Assembly: GCA_021613535.1 (NCBI GenBank) | Contig: CP075492.1 | Span: 7,130,001-7,194,000, forward strand | DNA length: 64,000 bases | Direction of reading: 5' to 3' | Origin: Adineta vaga | Lineage: Eukaryota > Rotifera | Shown here: in pieces, positions 20,625-31,244 of the stretch | How positions within the stretch are numbered: position 1 is the stretch's first letter | Layout: every line of letters begins with the position of its first letter | The notes under the pieces: model-generated | The model's input: only the letters and a program-made list of their open reading frames with translations | Told to the model about the DNA's origin: nothing | The model's database searches: none | Position numbers and translations under genes: made by a program

Positions 20625-23415
20625 ATGGTCGGATTATCAAATGAATCATCAACATTTTGTTTTGATCGAGATGAATTATCTAAGGTAGAAATCAATGTTC
20701 AACAAGTATTCTCTTTGATCAATAATGTCTATATTTTTATTTTAGACGGATTTTAATGTTGACGCATTTGTTGTAAAATATAAACGAGAAGTTGGATTAG
20801 AAAAATTACGGGATGATTTAGATTTATTTCTTCGTGTTCTTCAATCGAATATGGTTGATTTAATCAATCGAGATTTTGCAGATTTTTTGAATTTATCAAC
20901 AAATTTGGTACGAAATTTAACAATGTTATTTTCGTTCGAAAAGAAAATCATTCGATGGATTTGTTTTAGGTTGGTTTCGATAAATCAATAACAACATTGA
21001 AAAATCCATTGAGTGCAATGAAAGTGGATATTATGGTAAATGAGATTAGGCGATTATGTGTTGAAAGAAAAGAATTTGATTTAATTTTTGTTTTTTTTCG
21101 TTAGAAAATCAATGAAATTTTAAGTACTCAACGAAAACAAATCGAAGAAAAAGTACGTGAACAAGAAGCAATTCGTAAACGAAGAGAAATTATTCAATCG
21201 ATTATTGATGTGCAAAAGTCTGTACAACAATTAAATGAACTTGATGATGCAATTAATCTATCAAAGTAAACATTTCATTTCAATATATCGATAAAAAATC
21301 GTTCTGTCTTTCTTTGCTAGAATCGATATGAGTGAAATGATCGAACGTACCATTGTACAATTTAGTTTTATTTCCATTCAATTAGATAAATGTGGAGAAA
21401 ATGAACCAACAGTTGAATCATTAAAAACAGTAAGAAGATTTCTTCGAGCGAAAGATTTTATTTATCTAAATTCGCATTATTCGTTAGACAATTGAAAATC
21501 TTCGTCGAGTATTTGAAAAACGTTTAACAACTGCATTTATGGATGCCTATCGCGAACCAAATATGCCGTTGTTAGCAGACTCATTAAAAGGTTTAGCATC
21601 GATATCACTTCAAACAGTTGCAGAACAAACATTTGCCAATGAAATTGTTCGACCATATATGGAAAAAGTCAGTTAAATATTCATCTAAGTTCGATTGTTA
21701 GTTATTGATATGTGTTTTAGAATATTCGAAATATCTTATTACAATCCAGTGATATATCACCTGCATTTACACGAACATTAGATTTTATTCGTACGGAATG
21801 TAAAGCCATGCTCTATGTTATTGAACGTATCAATCGTGAATGTGGTAGTCATTTTGATTTTGTTGTTAATTCAATTTTTCCACAATTAACGCAATGTCTG
21901 GAAGAATCTTCTCAAAATTTTTTCTCTGCGGCTGATCCAGAAATATTTCACGAACGATATTCATCTTGGTTACAATTTATCTCTGAATTGGAAAGTCTTC
22001 TATCGAAAACAAGTGAACAAAATCTAAAAAATTCTCAAACTTATCAACATTTTTCTTCACGATGGGATGTAATTGTTTATTATCAAATACGATTTTTAGA
22101 AATTTCGAATGCAATTGAAAACATTCTTGTGAATCAACCATTTGCATTAAATGAAAAGATAGATTCTTCATATAAAACATTAATTACTTCAACAATCTTT
22201 CAATCTATTGAACGATGTTGGCAAACAAATTATTTTCTTGAACCATTAGTACATCAATTTTGGAAATTAACTTTACAATGTATTGTTCGATTTCGTGTAT
22301 GGATTGAAACATTTGATGTAAGTTTGTGAGAAGTAAAGAATAATCTTTTCGTTAATAATTTGAAATTTAATAGGGAAAAACAATGGATATGAAATTTCTA
22401 TTGAATCTCTACATTGATTTGAAAGTTTTTTGTGAAGAAGTAAAAACATTTTTTGAGAAAACAATTCTTGGTGAACGATTAACATCAATTATTTCTGTAT
22501 CGCCTAATATTACAAGGGAATTAACTAATGGTAAGGATACATATATATAAATAGAACATAATTGTGATCTTTTAAATTTAGTTTTGGATGAAACACTTTC
22601 AAATTTAATGAATAAATCTCGTCTTGATTTGAAGAATTTAGTAATTCAACAATTAATTCAACGTTGTAATGATGCACTTCAATCTGTACAAGATATACCT
22701 CGAATGTATAGAAAGACCAATCGAGAAGTAAGTTTAAGGTTATATTAACTTAGAACAGAATAAAAATGTACTCAAACGACAGAGATTGATAATCTTTGAC
22801 CTTTGACATTCTTCGACATAGACTCTACGTGATGTATTTATCTGATATTTCCCACTCAAACAACAGGAATATTCATAGAAAGAATCGAGATTAGTATGTG
22901 TACATCGATCAAATACAATTTCTTTTCTTTAGGCTCCAACAAAACCATCAAATTGTATTCCGACAACATTTCGTCATTTACAAACATTTGTCAATGATTT
23001 TAATGATACATTGTTAACATCTGATGAATGTCAAGAATTTCTTGCAATAACTTTGGAAGAAGTTACTAAACAGTATATCCTTCACTATCTGATTATTGCT
23101 TGTAAAAAAAAGTTTGGTGTTTTTTTTCCTTCTAGTTATTATGATTTATGTTCGGAAATTTTATCATCAGTGAAAAAAATGGAAGAAAATATACAACGTT
23201 TACGACGTGTTCGTGAATCGTCCAAAGCTTTGTCGAATATGACACAAAGTATGACCACATCTTCGACAGCTTCTTTAACCGATGATAATAAAATTCGTTT
23301 ACAAATTCAAAATGATGTCAATGCATTTTCTACTGAACTTGAAAAACTCAATATTGATATTGAATCGTCGAAGAAATTAGCTATTCTTAATGAAGAAAGT
23401 CGCTTACAAATTTAA
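20625..23415 (+). CDS. COG2: Conserved oligomeric Golgi complex subunit 2
   Basis: About eleven exons with short introns. The start FCFDRDELSK, TDFNVDAFVVKYKREVGLEK, LRDDLDLF, DLINRDFADFLNLSTNLVGF matches human COG2 (LCFDKDEF, DFDVDHFV, LRDDLELY, LINKDYADFVNLSTNLVGMD). A coiled coil follows (EEKVREQEAIRKRREIIQSI). The middle carries FDFVVNSIFPQLTQCLEES, FHERYSSWLQF and WDVIVYYQIRFLEISNAIE, again close to the vertebrate protein (FLVNSVWPQI, FHEKY, LPVYFQIRFREIA). The tail is RLRRVRESSKALSNM and a last coiled coil. COG2 belongs to lobe A of the tethering complex that returns vesicles within the Golgi. The intron at about 22728-22932 is longer than most here. The stop codon overlaps an AATAAA signal, and the next gene starts 65 bases on. 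Confidence 0.93.
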
Positions 23416-23480
23416 TAAACATTGACTTTTCTTTGCAATTCTGTTTTTTTCCCTTCTTTTTAAATAAATAATACTTTTAG
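23414..23480 (+). promoter_or_regulatory. COG2-rhodanese intercistronic region
   Basis: AATAAA at 23414-23419 shares bases with the COG2 stop codon. After 45 T-rich bases, ATACTTTTAG (23471-23480) ends exactly at the ATG of the rhodanese. The gap is too small for an ordinary independent promoter plus 5' UTR. It fits a polyadenylation site followed by a trans-splice acceptor. Confidence 0.55.
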
Positions 23481-24281
23481 ATGAATATCTCACAATGGTT
23501 TATTACACCCGAAGAACTTTGTCAAATAAAGAATCTCTATTTATTAAATATATCATCGAATATTATGAATGATTTTGAAACAGATGAAATGTATAACTAT
23601 TGGAAATATCGTCAATTTGAAGACATACGAAAGATTCTTCTAACTAAATATCAAATAACACAGAATACATTTGTTGTTTTGTATACAAAAGAAAAACTTA
23701 TGATGGCAGCACGATTTGCTTGGTTGTTATATTGGATTGGATGTCGTCAAATTCGAATACTTATTGGAAAAATCGATCCTTGTTTATATATTAATAATCC
23801 ATGTCGATTGTCAACACTTCCCAATGTTCCATTACGACCAAATGTTCGAATGATATGTAGTGAATTGTTATCTGAATTTCATTGTTTAACAACGGAATTT
23901 ATAGATGTTCGAACATCCAGAGAATATTATGGAGAAATCACAGGTTATTCATATATTCATCGAGCTGGTCGTATACCGAATTTTCAATATGATTTACTTG
24001 ATGGTATATATGGAGAAATTAGAGGAGATATTACGTGGAATGAATTAGAAACATATTTAAATATGATGTTAATTACAAATCGATGTCGAAAAACGACGAA
24101 ACGAATTGTCTATATGTGTGGAACTGGATGGAGAGCAAGTTTATCAGCAATATTTGCTTTAGAATTAAAACTAGCAGAAACTATTACTGTTCTTGATTCT
24201 GGATGGTTCGAATGGTCTGAAGAATTCATGACTAATTCTTCTCTTTATGAAATCAATTCGATGAATATGTACGTAAAATAA
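23481..24281 (+). CDS. Rhodanese-family sulfurtransferase, intronless
   Basis: 266 residues in one exon. The carboxy half is a canonical rhodanese domain: EFIDVRTSREYYGEITGYSY, IHRAGRIPNF, then VYMCGTGWRASLSAIFALEL, where Cys213 is the catalytic persulfide-forming residue, and VLDSGWFEWS. The amino half (VVLYTKEKLMMAARFAWLLY, WIGCRQIRILIG) looks like the inactive first rhodanese domain of two-domain thiosulfate or mercaptopyruvate sulfurtransferases. No signal or transit peptide is evident. The loop CGTGWRAS and the ending GWFEWS are the forms I associate with bacterial enzymes. With the lack of introns among intron-rich neighbours, this suggests horizontal acquisition. It lies 65 bases after COG2 on the same strand and may share its transcript. 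Reaction: transfer of sulfane sulfur to cyanide or a thiol acceptor; the true substrate is unknown. Confidence 0.88.
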   Translation: MNISQWFITPEELCQIKNLYLLNISSNIMNDFETDEMYNYWKYRQFEDIRKILLTKYQITQNTFVVLYTKEKLMMAARFAWLLYWIGCRQIRILIGKIDPCLYINNPCRLSTLPNVPLRPNVRMICSELLSEFHCLTTEFIDVRTSREYYGEITGYSYIHRAGRIPNFQYDLLDGIYGEIRGDITWNELETYLNMMLITNRCRKTTKRIVYMCGTGWRASLSAIFALELKLAETITVLDSGWFEWSEEFMTNSSLYEINSMNMYVK

Positions 24282-24334
24282 GTTTGTTAAGTATAGAAAA
24301 GTGGAGAGAAAGATTTCATTCGAAAGATGATTTT

Positions 24335-24637
24335 TTAATTAAATAATTTTCTTTGACCTTCTTGCTTATATCCAAATACATGAAAGGCCGCTCCTCCTAT
24401 TCGATATGCTACTATTCCTAACGCATCAAATCAAATGAGAATAAGTCGTTATATATACAATTACTGATTTGTTCATTTACCGAGAAGGTCAACTCAGCAT
24501 CGCTTAAATGTTCTTCCGTATAATCACCATCACTGTGACCTAATAAAGAAGATAATTTAAACAATGTTATCATACGAGACATGCCTAATGGCAGTTGACA
24601 AGCAATCAAAACATCAATACCACGTGGAATATTGTTC
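24335..24637 (-). pseudogene. Degenerate MPPED-like metallophosphoesterase fragment
   Basis: Two exons' worth of sequence remains. The first reads NIPRGIDVLIACQLPLGMSR down to about EQI (donor GTAATTG near 24462), and the second RIVAYRIGGAAFHVFGYKQE to a stop at 24335-24337. The pattern resembles the end of MPPED phosphoesterases, where 'IP-G-DVLITH-PPLG' precedes '-F-HVFGHIHEGYG'. The metal-binding His residues are gone: ITH has become IAC, and FGHIHE has become FGYKQE. No upstream exons of the ~270-residue family are found. The fragment is therefore most likely a pseudogene. Family identification is by motif memory only. Confidence 0.45.
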
Positions 24638-26679
24638 TATTTTTTTCTAATTTCTTTACGAGGACAAACAAATATCGAATTGAAACCAGAAGAAAAACTA
24701 ATGAGAATCTAATAATCATTACATTAAACCTTAAAATTGCACTCATTTCTAAAACATTGAGAAACTTAATCATATGCTGTTTTGTTTGCGAATCAATATT
24801 CGATTGCTCTTGGAGAGAGATCTTGTTTTCTGATAGAAAGAAGCAAAGCAACTTTTTCGATGGAGTTTTTTCGTTTTTGAATCGTACTAGAATTTTTCTT
24901 TTACAGATAATTAACCATTGAATGAAATAGTAATTGAATTTATTTGAAAAATTGTTTTTTTATTTTTTCGATTCGAAAGAAGTAATTAATATTTTAGAGA
25001 TACAAAATATTTTTTTTCTAATAATAAAATTGCCGTGAGAAATGACTTGTCACATGATATTATTTGAAAATATGTCAAGTCATCATATGCACAATCATGC
25101 ATATTTACTTCGAAAGGTTTTTCTACCCGTTCTATATTTAAATGTCTAATCATCACGTTATCTTTCATCATACAACTAAAGAATACAATCATTACAGTCC
25201 AAAAAAAATTTTCGATCAAGGATATCGATAAAATAAAGCCCAGTACGTATCATCTATTTGTCCAAATATAATCATATATGTACGTCAAAAATGATATTTT
25301 ATGTAATTTATCATCCTGTTATATATGCGGTTGGATTTGAAAGAAAAGAAAATATGTATGACGTGATCAGTCGCAATAGGAATATATGATATTTGAAAAA
25401 AAAAGAAAAAGAAGAAGTGATTCATTTTATCTATTCTGACAGACTATTTCTACTACCTAAAATAATAAACATGTGTTGACATATTTCGCCTTGATAACTA
25501 TGATAGTATCAGTCGATCAATTGGATATAAAGTCATCGTCGCCGTCGTCGTCGTCTATCAACAACAGAATCATATGTTGATGTGTATTCATTGAGCTTCT
25601 GTTACATTCTCTTAGACAACATCAATGAGGAAATCGGATAATCATAAATAAATAGAACAAAATGCACGAACTAGATTTCCGTTGCTGTTTTGATTATTAA
25701 AAAAACTTAACCCACATAAAAGTATGTGAAATAAAAGCATGCATGAATGTCAAGCGTCTTTTGTTTTCATAACGCAATTGCTTCTCTGCCTATGACAAAG
25801 AAGAAGCAAAATGAGCGTGCGATTGTTCGCGAAAATTTTCTAGTGTAGATGTCGATTATTTGATTTTCAAACAGCCTAATGTATTTCATTTTTCACCAAA
25901 GGATATACTTCTCCTTCTTACTGTTTCTTTTTCTCTTTGTCTCTCTCCTCTGGTGTGATGAGTGGGCACTCATTCAATATTTTTCTTCACTTTTTCCATT
26001 CAATTTCAACACGCGCAAAAAAAACTGAAAAGTTCGCCAAAGGTGCTAAAACTTTTCTCTCCAGACATACTCCATACTGTCCTCCTGACAACAATAAACA
26101 TACAGTGTCAAACAAAAAAAAGTTTTCTTTTTTATACAATTTATTATTTATCAGTGCACACACTGTTTGGATGTGAAACGCAGCACGCGTCTCACTGTGC
26201 AACAAAACCAAACATACACACACACATACATATGTGCGTAAATTTCTGAGAAAGAACAAGTTTAAATAAACTCAAATAATTTCCCATTATTTTTCGCACA
26301 CATAAAGATTTGTACAAGAAAAAAAAACAAACAAGAAAACTTCGTATTGCAGTCGATAGTACAATATGTACTATTTGTACATACCACTTTTAAGTGAAAC
26401 AAAACAAACAAAAAAAAATATCTCACAAAGAAAACTGTTACATTGTATTTAGTACTAATAAAAAAATAAAGGTATTCTTTATACAATCGATTAGTTAAAA
26501 GTTCTTGCATTTAACTGAGATTTTTCAATTAAAGTAAGATGTACAATTTTCATTAGTGCACAAACAAAAGTGCACGTCATTTGCATAGAAACAAACAAGA
26601 AAAGAAAGAAAGAAAACGAAGAGAAATCATTGAACTGAGACATAACGGACGGAAGAATAAAGTCAAATATTTAGGTATA
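24638..26679. other. 2-kb AT-rich intergenic region
   Basis: Includes the likely 3' region of the PIM-type kinase at its right end. Open frames here are short and unlike any family I know. Short GTC/CGTC repeats (about 25537-25555) and a CA-rich patch (about 26212-26230) are simple repeats. No gene can be supported. Confidence 0.45.
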
Positions 26680-27959
26680 TTACAAAGAATTTCCTCTCGA
26701 TGATGAACTTGTGGATTTTAACGAGGAAGAATTATGTCCAGGACGTCGACGAGGTACTAATGCTAAACATAAATCTCTCGAAGATGGAGATTTCAACCAT
26801 TCAGAATTCAGACACTGATCCAATGTCGGTCTTTCAGATGAACGTATCGATAAACATTGTTCAATTAGTTGAATACAATCTATTCAATAAAGGAAAAAAC
26901 AACATAGACAAGCTGATACAATTTCGTTAAATATCATTTCTCTTATTTCCTCTCTACGTAGTTGTCTTCAAGCTGTTACTTATTTGTACTTTATGATTTC
27001 ATACCTGAAGATAGATGAGCTGGAAATTGAGGTTGACATTTAATAATAGATAATTCGTCAACGAAAGGTACATCACCACATACTAAATCGTATAATAATA
27101 TTCCCAATGACCAAACTGTTTGTGGTCCACCGAAATATCGACGACATGTCACCCATTCGGGTGGTGCGTAACAGGCTGTACCTTCGAATTCAGTATAGAT
27201 TCCTTCATGAAACATCGCTCCTGAACCGAAATCAATTAGGAAGATTTGTCCCGTCCGTGTATTCACAAGAAAATTTTCATCTTTTATATCTCGATGAAGT
27301 ACCTAGAAGAGATTGATTTTAAATTAGAAAAGAAAATCTTTTCGAAGAATAGATTCACTTACTCCACATTGATGAATATCTTTGAGAATTTGAATAATTT
27401 GTTTGAAAAAATCACGTGCTAATCGTTCATCTAAACCATTTGGACGTGCACAAATAAAGTCATATAAATCACAACAATGTTCAGGTCTTTCAAGAACAAT
27501 AACAAGTTGATCATTATGAACGAAATAATCAAGCATATGTATAACATTTTTAACTTTAGCTACACGCCGTAATAAAAAAACTTCAAGTGGTAATTTTCCA
27601 TCAGGCTAAAAGATTTCAAAGAAAATTATTTTTCGAAACCATGTAAATTTCGTTTTTGTTCGCTTACAGTATTAACTTCACGCATTCGTTTCTTAGGAAC
27701 AACTTTAAGGGCAACTGGCATACCATCTTTTTTCCGTATACCAGCATAAACTGCACCAAAACCACCTGAAGCAAGTTTATGTGCTATTAAATATCGAGCA
27801 CGCAGTGGATCAACAACAGCTGAAATGTGAGAAAATTTCATTTAGATTAAAATAAATAATGTCTATTAAATACGTACAAGAATTGCTTTTATTCATCGAT
27901 TGTCGTTGATGATGAATTGTATTTGTAGGTTGTGACGGAGTTAAAACAAGTGTACTCAT
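26680..27959 (-). CDS. PIM-type serine/threonine kinase
   Basis: Five exons (27878-27959, 27668-27819, 27363-27605, about 27007-27302, then a last exon ending 26680) encode about 300 residues, close to vertebrate PIM1-3. The kinase domain begins YLIAHKLASGGFGAVYAGIR with the glycine loop, then VALKVVPK with the ATP-anchoring Lys. Helix and hinge text is VIVLERPEHCCDLYDFI, a hallmark PIM hinge (ERPE). The catalytic loop is LHRDIKDENF, the metal loop IDFGSG and the activation end YAPPEWVTCRRYFG, then VWSLGILLYDLVCGDVPF. These match human PIM1 (HRDIKDENIL, LIDFGSGA, SPPEW, SLGILLYDMVCGDIPF). All catalytic residues are present. PIM kinases are constitutively active and controlled by abundance. 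The Ser-rich tail ends about 70 residues after the last helix. Confidence 0.93.
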
Positions 27960-28249
27960 AATGAGAAAAATATATATCTATTTGTATGTATTTGAAAATG
28001 CTTATATCTATAATAAAAAAATGTGTGTGAATAATTATAAGAAGTATGGGAAAAGAGAAAAAATGTTTTGTTATATTATGGGATATTCTCATCGAACGGG
28101 AGAATAAAAAGAAGAAGAAAATAGAGGACGATATCTTTATCCAACAAAAATATAATGCTGCTTCTGTGTATTGCTTACCAAACGACACGGCCTCTATACT
28201 ACCGTTCAATAGAAAAAAAAAGAAAGAGAGTGTGTCTATGAATGAGTTG

Positions 28250-28280
28250 TGTATGTATGCATGTATGTATGTATGGATGT
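28250..28280. repeat. (GTAT)n microsatellite
   Basis: About seven imperfect GTAT/GCAT units in a row. Confidence 0.7.
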
Positions 28281-28411
28281 TGTATGTGCAGTGAAGAGAA
28301 AAAAGAAGAACAGACGACGTCAATGCATCATGTGAGGAAACGATGGAGGGCACGCTGGATTGGCAAAAAGCCAGGACAAACGGATGAATGAAACTAGCGC
28401 ATGAAGGCGCG

Positions 28412-28495
28412 CTCCTTTCTTTTTCTTTCTCTTTTTCTCTCATTCTCATTTTGGCTCGTAATCAAGAGAGAGAGAGAAAGAGAAAGAGAGAGAGG
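28412..28495. repeat. Inverted CT-rich / GA-rich tracts
   Basis: A 38-base C/T tract (28412-28449) is followed after 14 bases by a 32-base G/A tract (28464-28495). The two arms are largely complementary, so the RNA or single strand could form a hairpin, and the duplex could adopt triplex structures. Confidence 0.6.
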
Positions 28496-30725
28496 CTATG
28501 TTCTTTTTCTTTTGTTCTATACGAATGTATATGTTCGGACGACTTTGTCAAATCGGAAGATACATGGGCAAACAAATAGTTTAATTAAAACAAAAAGAAA
28601 AGACAACGATATGAGAGCAAATATCATTGCCATCATTAAACTAATGCGACTGTTGAGACTAAATAAATAAATAAATTGACAAGTAAAGAAATCTTCTTCA
28701 AAGATGGGTGTGTTCTATTGAAGAAACGTACCTACTGTTTGAAATAAAAGACGTTAACGTTCAAATAAAATAGACAAAGAACTGTCTGCTATATTATAGA
28801 CAGATACATGAATACATCATTCGATGAAGAGAAATGAATGATAGAAATGGATAATAATCATGTTGTTTTGATAGATTTATATAGAAAGAGAAGGTGATGA
28901 TTGTATGAAGCGAGAAATAGAAAATCGCCGAAGAAAAATTTCAATGGGAATTTCCAACTCTTTGAGAAATACATAAATCGACTCCCATAAGAATTCATAC
29001 CTTTCGCATATGTGGATGGCATTTCTCTTCCTTCTCACTAAACAATCGAACGTGCTGAAATGAAAGCTATGACGCAAAAAACATTCTTTTAATAACAATG
29101 AAGAAAAAACAACGACCTATTTTCAAACTCGTGTCCTGAAAAAAAACGAGCATATTCTATAAATATCCGACTGTAGATACACGTCTTATCAGTATTATTT
29201 TTTTTGTTCCTTGCAAGTTAATCGTTGGAAGAGAAAAAATAATATATAAAATAAGAACGTTTATGTTGATATTGTCTATATTTACTTAACTGCATCGTTT
29301 CATTTTCTCTCTCTCTCCCTCACTCCCTGTCGCGTACATTCTATTGCAAGTAAATTATTAAAAAAAGGAAAAAAAACGGAAACGGACATGTATGATATTG
29401 ATTTTTTTCTACGATAGACATTTGTGACATTTTTTAATAACTGTTTTGTATCGTGTTGTACACCTTGACTTGATTGTTACCTATGTAAATGAATAATCAG
29501 AATGATAGGAGAAAAACGAATGAAAATATGACAACGAGAAAAAAAATGAAGAATGTCATGGAAAGCAAATAACAGATCATTTTCCTATCAAGATGGTTCG
29601 CTAATAAAATCAATGTTGCATTTTTATCCATCATCAGTCTGAGCCATTACAGGTGGGGGGAAGCACATGTTTATACCTTTGACGTCCTTTACAGATATAA
29701 CATACATATATATTGCTTTCTTTTTCTTTTCATTCTTTCTATTTCCTGTTGTTGCGAAATCATGAGTCAAAACATATACGTATGTTATTTTATCAGAGAA
29801 GTGATAGATCGAATTATTTTCACATCATCTTTATTTATGATTCGTGCTTCGAAAGTACATTTATTACTAACATAATCGAGTCACATTAGAAAGTGTAGAA
29901 TAATAGAGAAATATATTAGAACTGCATAAATTTTTTTATTGAGATACAATATGATGCCCAGAAAAAAAAGAAAATGGCCTTTATATCTCAAATCATACGC
30001 AATTTGTTTAGAACTGATAAAATAGAGTACGATATAACTAACCTTGAAAAACTAATGAAGACATCAACAGATATGCGTAGTTAGGTTTTTTCCTCTCTAT
30101 AACCAAAATCAAGAACAAATCGAATGAAAAATAATCTCGAACTATTTGATACTCTCAATTTCATGTACCTGATCGAATGTTGTCTTTAATTTGATACTTC
30201 ATGTGAACGGAAGTCTAATGTCGTCTTTCTCATCTGACATTAACATATCTTTCTACATAGAAAACTATCTGGACTACTTTTTTCTCTTCCTATATTCTCA
30301 CATTCACAGACGATTAACACCTATTTGTCAATGACGATTAAACAATAACACTGTCTGATTCGCAATCGTTTCTAGAAAAATAAAACAGATGTATATACAT
30401 ATAAACATTTTATGTTTAATCGGATGACTTTGATCGTACTCAATTGACTTAAAACAAATGTGCAAAATCACAAAACAATATTTCAGATGAAAATCATATG
30501 AGATATTGTCCTAGAATCCAACGAGCATGACTGTTCTTATTTATGGAGATACTCCTTTTTTTTTATCAATGTACTTGTTTAAATAAGAAGAAAAAAAAGA
30601 AATATTTATTTTTAAACTCATCTGATTACCTTAAAGAGATTTTTTTGAATAATTATAGGCGAAAACAAAATATTTCTTTAACATGCAATATGTAACTTAA
30701 GTAATAAAGTGTATGATTTTTCTCG

Positions 30726-31244
30726 CTAATGATTTTTCGAAAGAAATTGCAAGATTTTATGGAGAGTTCTGAAGTTTTTATCACTGCATTCATGTGTCAT
30801 GTTAGATAATATTGAGTAAATACTTACATGATAAAAATAATAATCTTTCAATGAAATTTTGATTTGGAAGATATAGAGATAGTATAGTACCCAATATATA
30901 AAGCTATTTTTAACAAGATAATGAAAAAGGATATCGATTCGATTTTCATTTCTTTCTTGATTGCTTTGAATTCGATCGGATGACGTAACTGAGAACTCAA
31001 ATTTCCTTCTTAAATTTAATGTACAATGTAATTTGTCATATAAGAATTCGTAAGCAAATGTATCTAGAGGTATAATCGGAACAAAGAAAAAAAACTTTTC
31101 TACATACTTTGATTCGTTTGTCTTGCATTGTAGACTGAAATTGATCGACTGTTTTATACTTTCAATGAAATATTCAAAACAGTCCACTCGACATGTCAAT
31201 AGAAATTTTAAAGTAATAGTCTCATTCGATAAAACGTTACTCAA
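30726..31244 (-). CDS. Unassigned 172-codon open frame
   Basis: The frame starts MSNVLSNETITLKFLLTCRV, then ESIKQSINFSLQCKTNESKY and SVTSSDRIQSNQERNENRID, with a hydrophobic, aromatic-rich end (IYWVLYYLYIFQIKISLKDY). I recognise no domain. It is longer than the random frames around it, but the heavy Phe/Tyr/Ile/Lys composition is what AT-rich non-coding DNA gives. Kept only as a possibility; it could be a decayed gene. Confidence 0.15.
   Translation of the reverse strand: MSNVLSNETITLKFLLTCRVDCFEYFIESIKQSINFSLQCKTNESKYVEKFFFFVPIIPLDTFAYEFLYDKLHCTLNLRRKFEFSVTSSDRIQSNQERNENRIDILFHYLVKNSFIYWVLYYLYIFQIKISLKDYYFYHVSIYSILSNMTHECSDKNFRTLHKILQFLSKNH

Larger units (their letters stand above)
27960..30725. 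other. Gene-poor region with simple repeats
   Basis: About 2.8 kb upstream of the kinase start. It contains the GTAT and CT/GA simple repeats listed separately, several A- and T-runs, and no frame with recognisable protein features. It may hold the kinase promoter and 5' leader. Confidence 0.45.

Noticed and set aside
24986-25219. 77-codon frame as part of the MPPED remnant
   Set aside because: It contains none of the expected phosphoesterase motifs (GD--H, GNHD) and is not linked by usable splice sites.
27889-28449. 186-codon minus-strand frame overlapping the kinase's first exon
   Set aside because: The text is simple-repeat derived (KEKEKERS, FFFFLLF) and reads through the kinase exon in the wrong frame.
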